Shown here: in pieces, positions 62,963-64,000 of the stretch
Layout: each line of letters opens with the position of its first letter
Numbering within the stretch: position 1 is the stretch's first letter
Source of the DNA: Litomosoides sigmodontis
Taxonomy: Eukaryota > Nematoda > Chromadorea > Rhabditida > Onchocercidae
Assembly: GCA_963070105.1 (NCBI GenBank)
Contig: OY718804.1
Location: forward strand, 2,768,817-2,832,816
Length of the DNA: 64,000 nucleotides
Direction of reading: 5' to 3'
Program-made: the position numbers and the translations under genes
The notes under the pieces: generated by a model
Seen by the model: only the letters and a program-made list of their open reading frames with translations
Database searches by the model: none
Told to the model about the DNA's origin: nothing

Positions 62963-64000
62963 TTTGGAATCTTGTTTTAAACCGTAGTGTGTTTTAAGAG
63001 GTCATATGAACCGATGTAATTTTTCTTCTTTATCTGTTTTTGAATAACGAGGCTCACGCCGCTTATGCAGAACTTAGAATAAATGGGTTATTTTTCTTAA
63101 AAATTTTTTGGGTGATTACTTTTTTTAAATGGCTTCAATAAATTGGATTTTTAAACTTTAAAATAGAGTGATTAGGATATAACGAAGTCAATGTAATTAT
63201 TTGAATCATGCAGGTTTTTTTTTGCTATTTTGAGGTAGCATAAGTGGTAGAAATATTGCATCGTTCTTTTTGTATAACCTCATGCAGGCAGTTACACAAC
63301 TTGATCTCATGTTTATGATTAACTTTTCAATAAATTGTACATTGATAATAATTATTTGCAGCTTTTATTGTTGAGGTTTCATATTTTCGTAATTAATTTG
63401 TCCTATTTTTGCTAACATATATGTGAGATATCCAAGTCTCAATTTCCTGAGCTATTATTCTCTGTTTAAAAGGTTTTTTGAGTTTTGAGGTATTTTAATG
63501 CAGAGTATGTGGAAGATCAAAAATATCTGTTTAATTAATCGGGAAGCACGAGTACGAATATTGAGAATCATCGGAATATTGACTTCGAGAAATTATAAGA
63601 AAATTTCAAAGGATTGCACTTTTTCGACATTTATCATTTCAATCTGTATGCCTCCGTAGTCTCTTTAAAAGTCTACGCCACTGCCTTCTTTGTATTTGCT
63701 TTGTGTATGCTTGACGTTATTTTGTCTGCAGTATATCTTTAAGATCAATCCGGAATAAGAGAACAAATTCCGGTCTCTTAAGGATGTACTGTGCGTACTT
63801 CGTTATTTTGTTCCGATCTTGTTTCCGTTTGTACAATTGAACAGTCGAACAAGTTTGTTCTATGAGAGGATTAACTATTTGGAATGGCATTGAATACTAT
63901 TTGTCTCGTTTAAGAAATTGAAGTACTCATAAAACTTTTTGCGATTTGCTTATTTGGTAAAGCAAGATTTATTTTGCATTTCTCTGCATTTTTGAGCTGT
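62963..64000. other. 3' flank, no gene recognised
   Basis: After the candidate polyadenylation signals I see no phase-consistent exon chain and no domain on either strand. The base composition is closer to gene-rich DNA than in the 30-44 kb interval. Confidence 0.5.
63078..63083 (+). terminator. Candidate polyadenylation signal of the MADF-BESS gene
   Basis: AATAAA lies about 230 bp after the stop codon. Another AATAAA is at 63137-63142. Either could be used; sequence alone does not decide. Confidence 0.45.

Overview
The window looks like animal nuclear DNA, most probably from a nematode. It is very AT-rich, its genes are split by short GT-AG introns, and it is full of microsatellites and homopolymer runs. 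The MADF-BESS, GILT and SRR1 families and the acceptor-like sequences just upstream of several start codons fit a roundworm. The species cannot be named from the sequence; a spirurine or filarial-type nematode is only a guess.

All gene models were built by hand by joining open segments at GT-AG borders with matching reading phase. (1) 1-3,165: a (TAC)n microsatellite of nearly 800 bp, then AT-rich DNA with no recognised gene. (2) 3,166-26,080, minus strand: 18 phase-compatible exons of a large Ser/Thr-rich, mostly disordered protein, open at both ends, with an 11-kb intron. Two more exons at 27,878-30,732 are probably its 5' part. A SIYDNVP motif recalls the tensin-binding site of DLC-family RhoGAPs, but no catalytic domain lies in the window. 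(3) 30,733-44,443: no convincing gene; diverged duplications, tandem repeats and a run of 24 G. (4) 44,444-45,782, minus: a complete four-exon GILT-type thiol reductase. (5) 46.4-50.7 kb: a large 14-bp minisatellite and one orphan plus-strand exon. (6) 50,737-54,898, minus: a small unrecognised predicted membrane protein, tentatively joined across a long intron. (7) 55,037-56,503, minus: a complete five-exon SRR1-like gene, only 138 bp upstream of gene 6, a spacing that suggests a nematode operon. (8) 57,983-62,850, plus: a complete 14-exon MADF-BESS transcription factor, divergent from the SRR1-like gene. Its stop codon sits in the TTAA target site of a short piggyBac-like MITE.

The genes do not form an evident pathway: a lysosomal/secreted thiol reductase, an SRR1-domain protein, a DNA-binding regulator and a scaffold-like protein are neighbours. 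The notable content is the repeat landscape (an extreme triplet tract, a regular 14-bp minisatellite, an exact 64-bp satellite, foldback elements) and the gene structures. I found no rRNA, tRNA, CRISPR or prokaryotic features.
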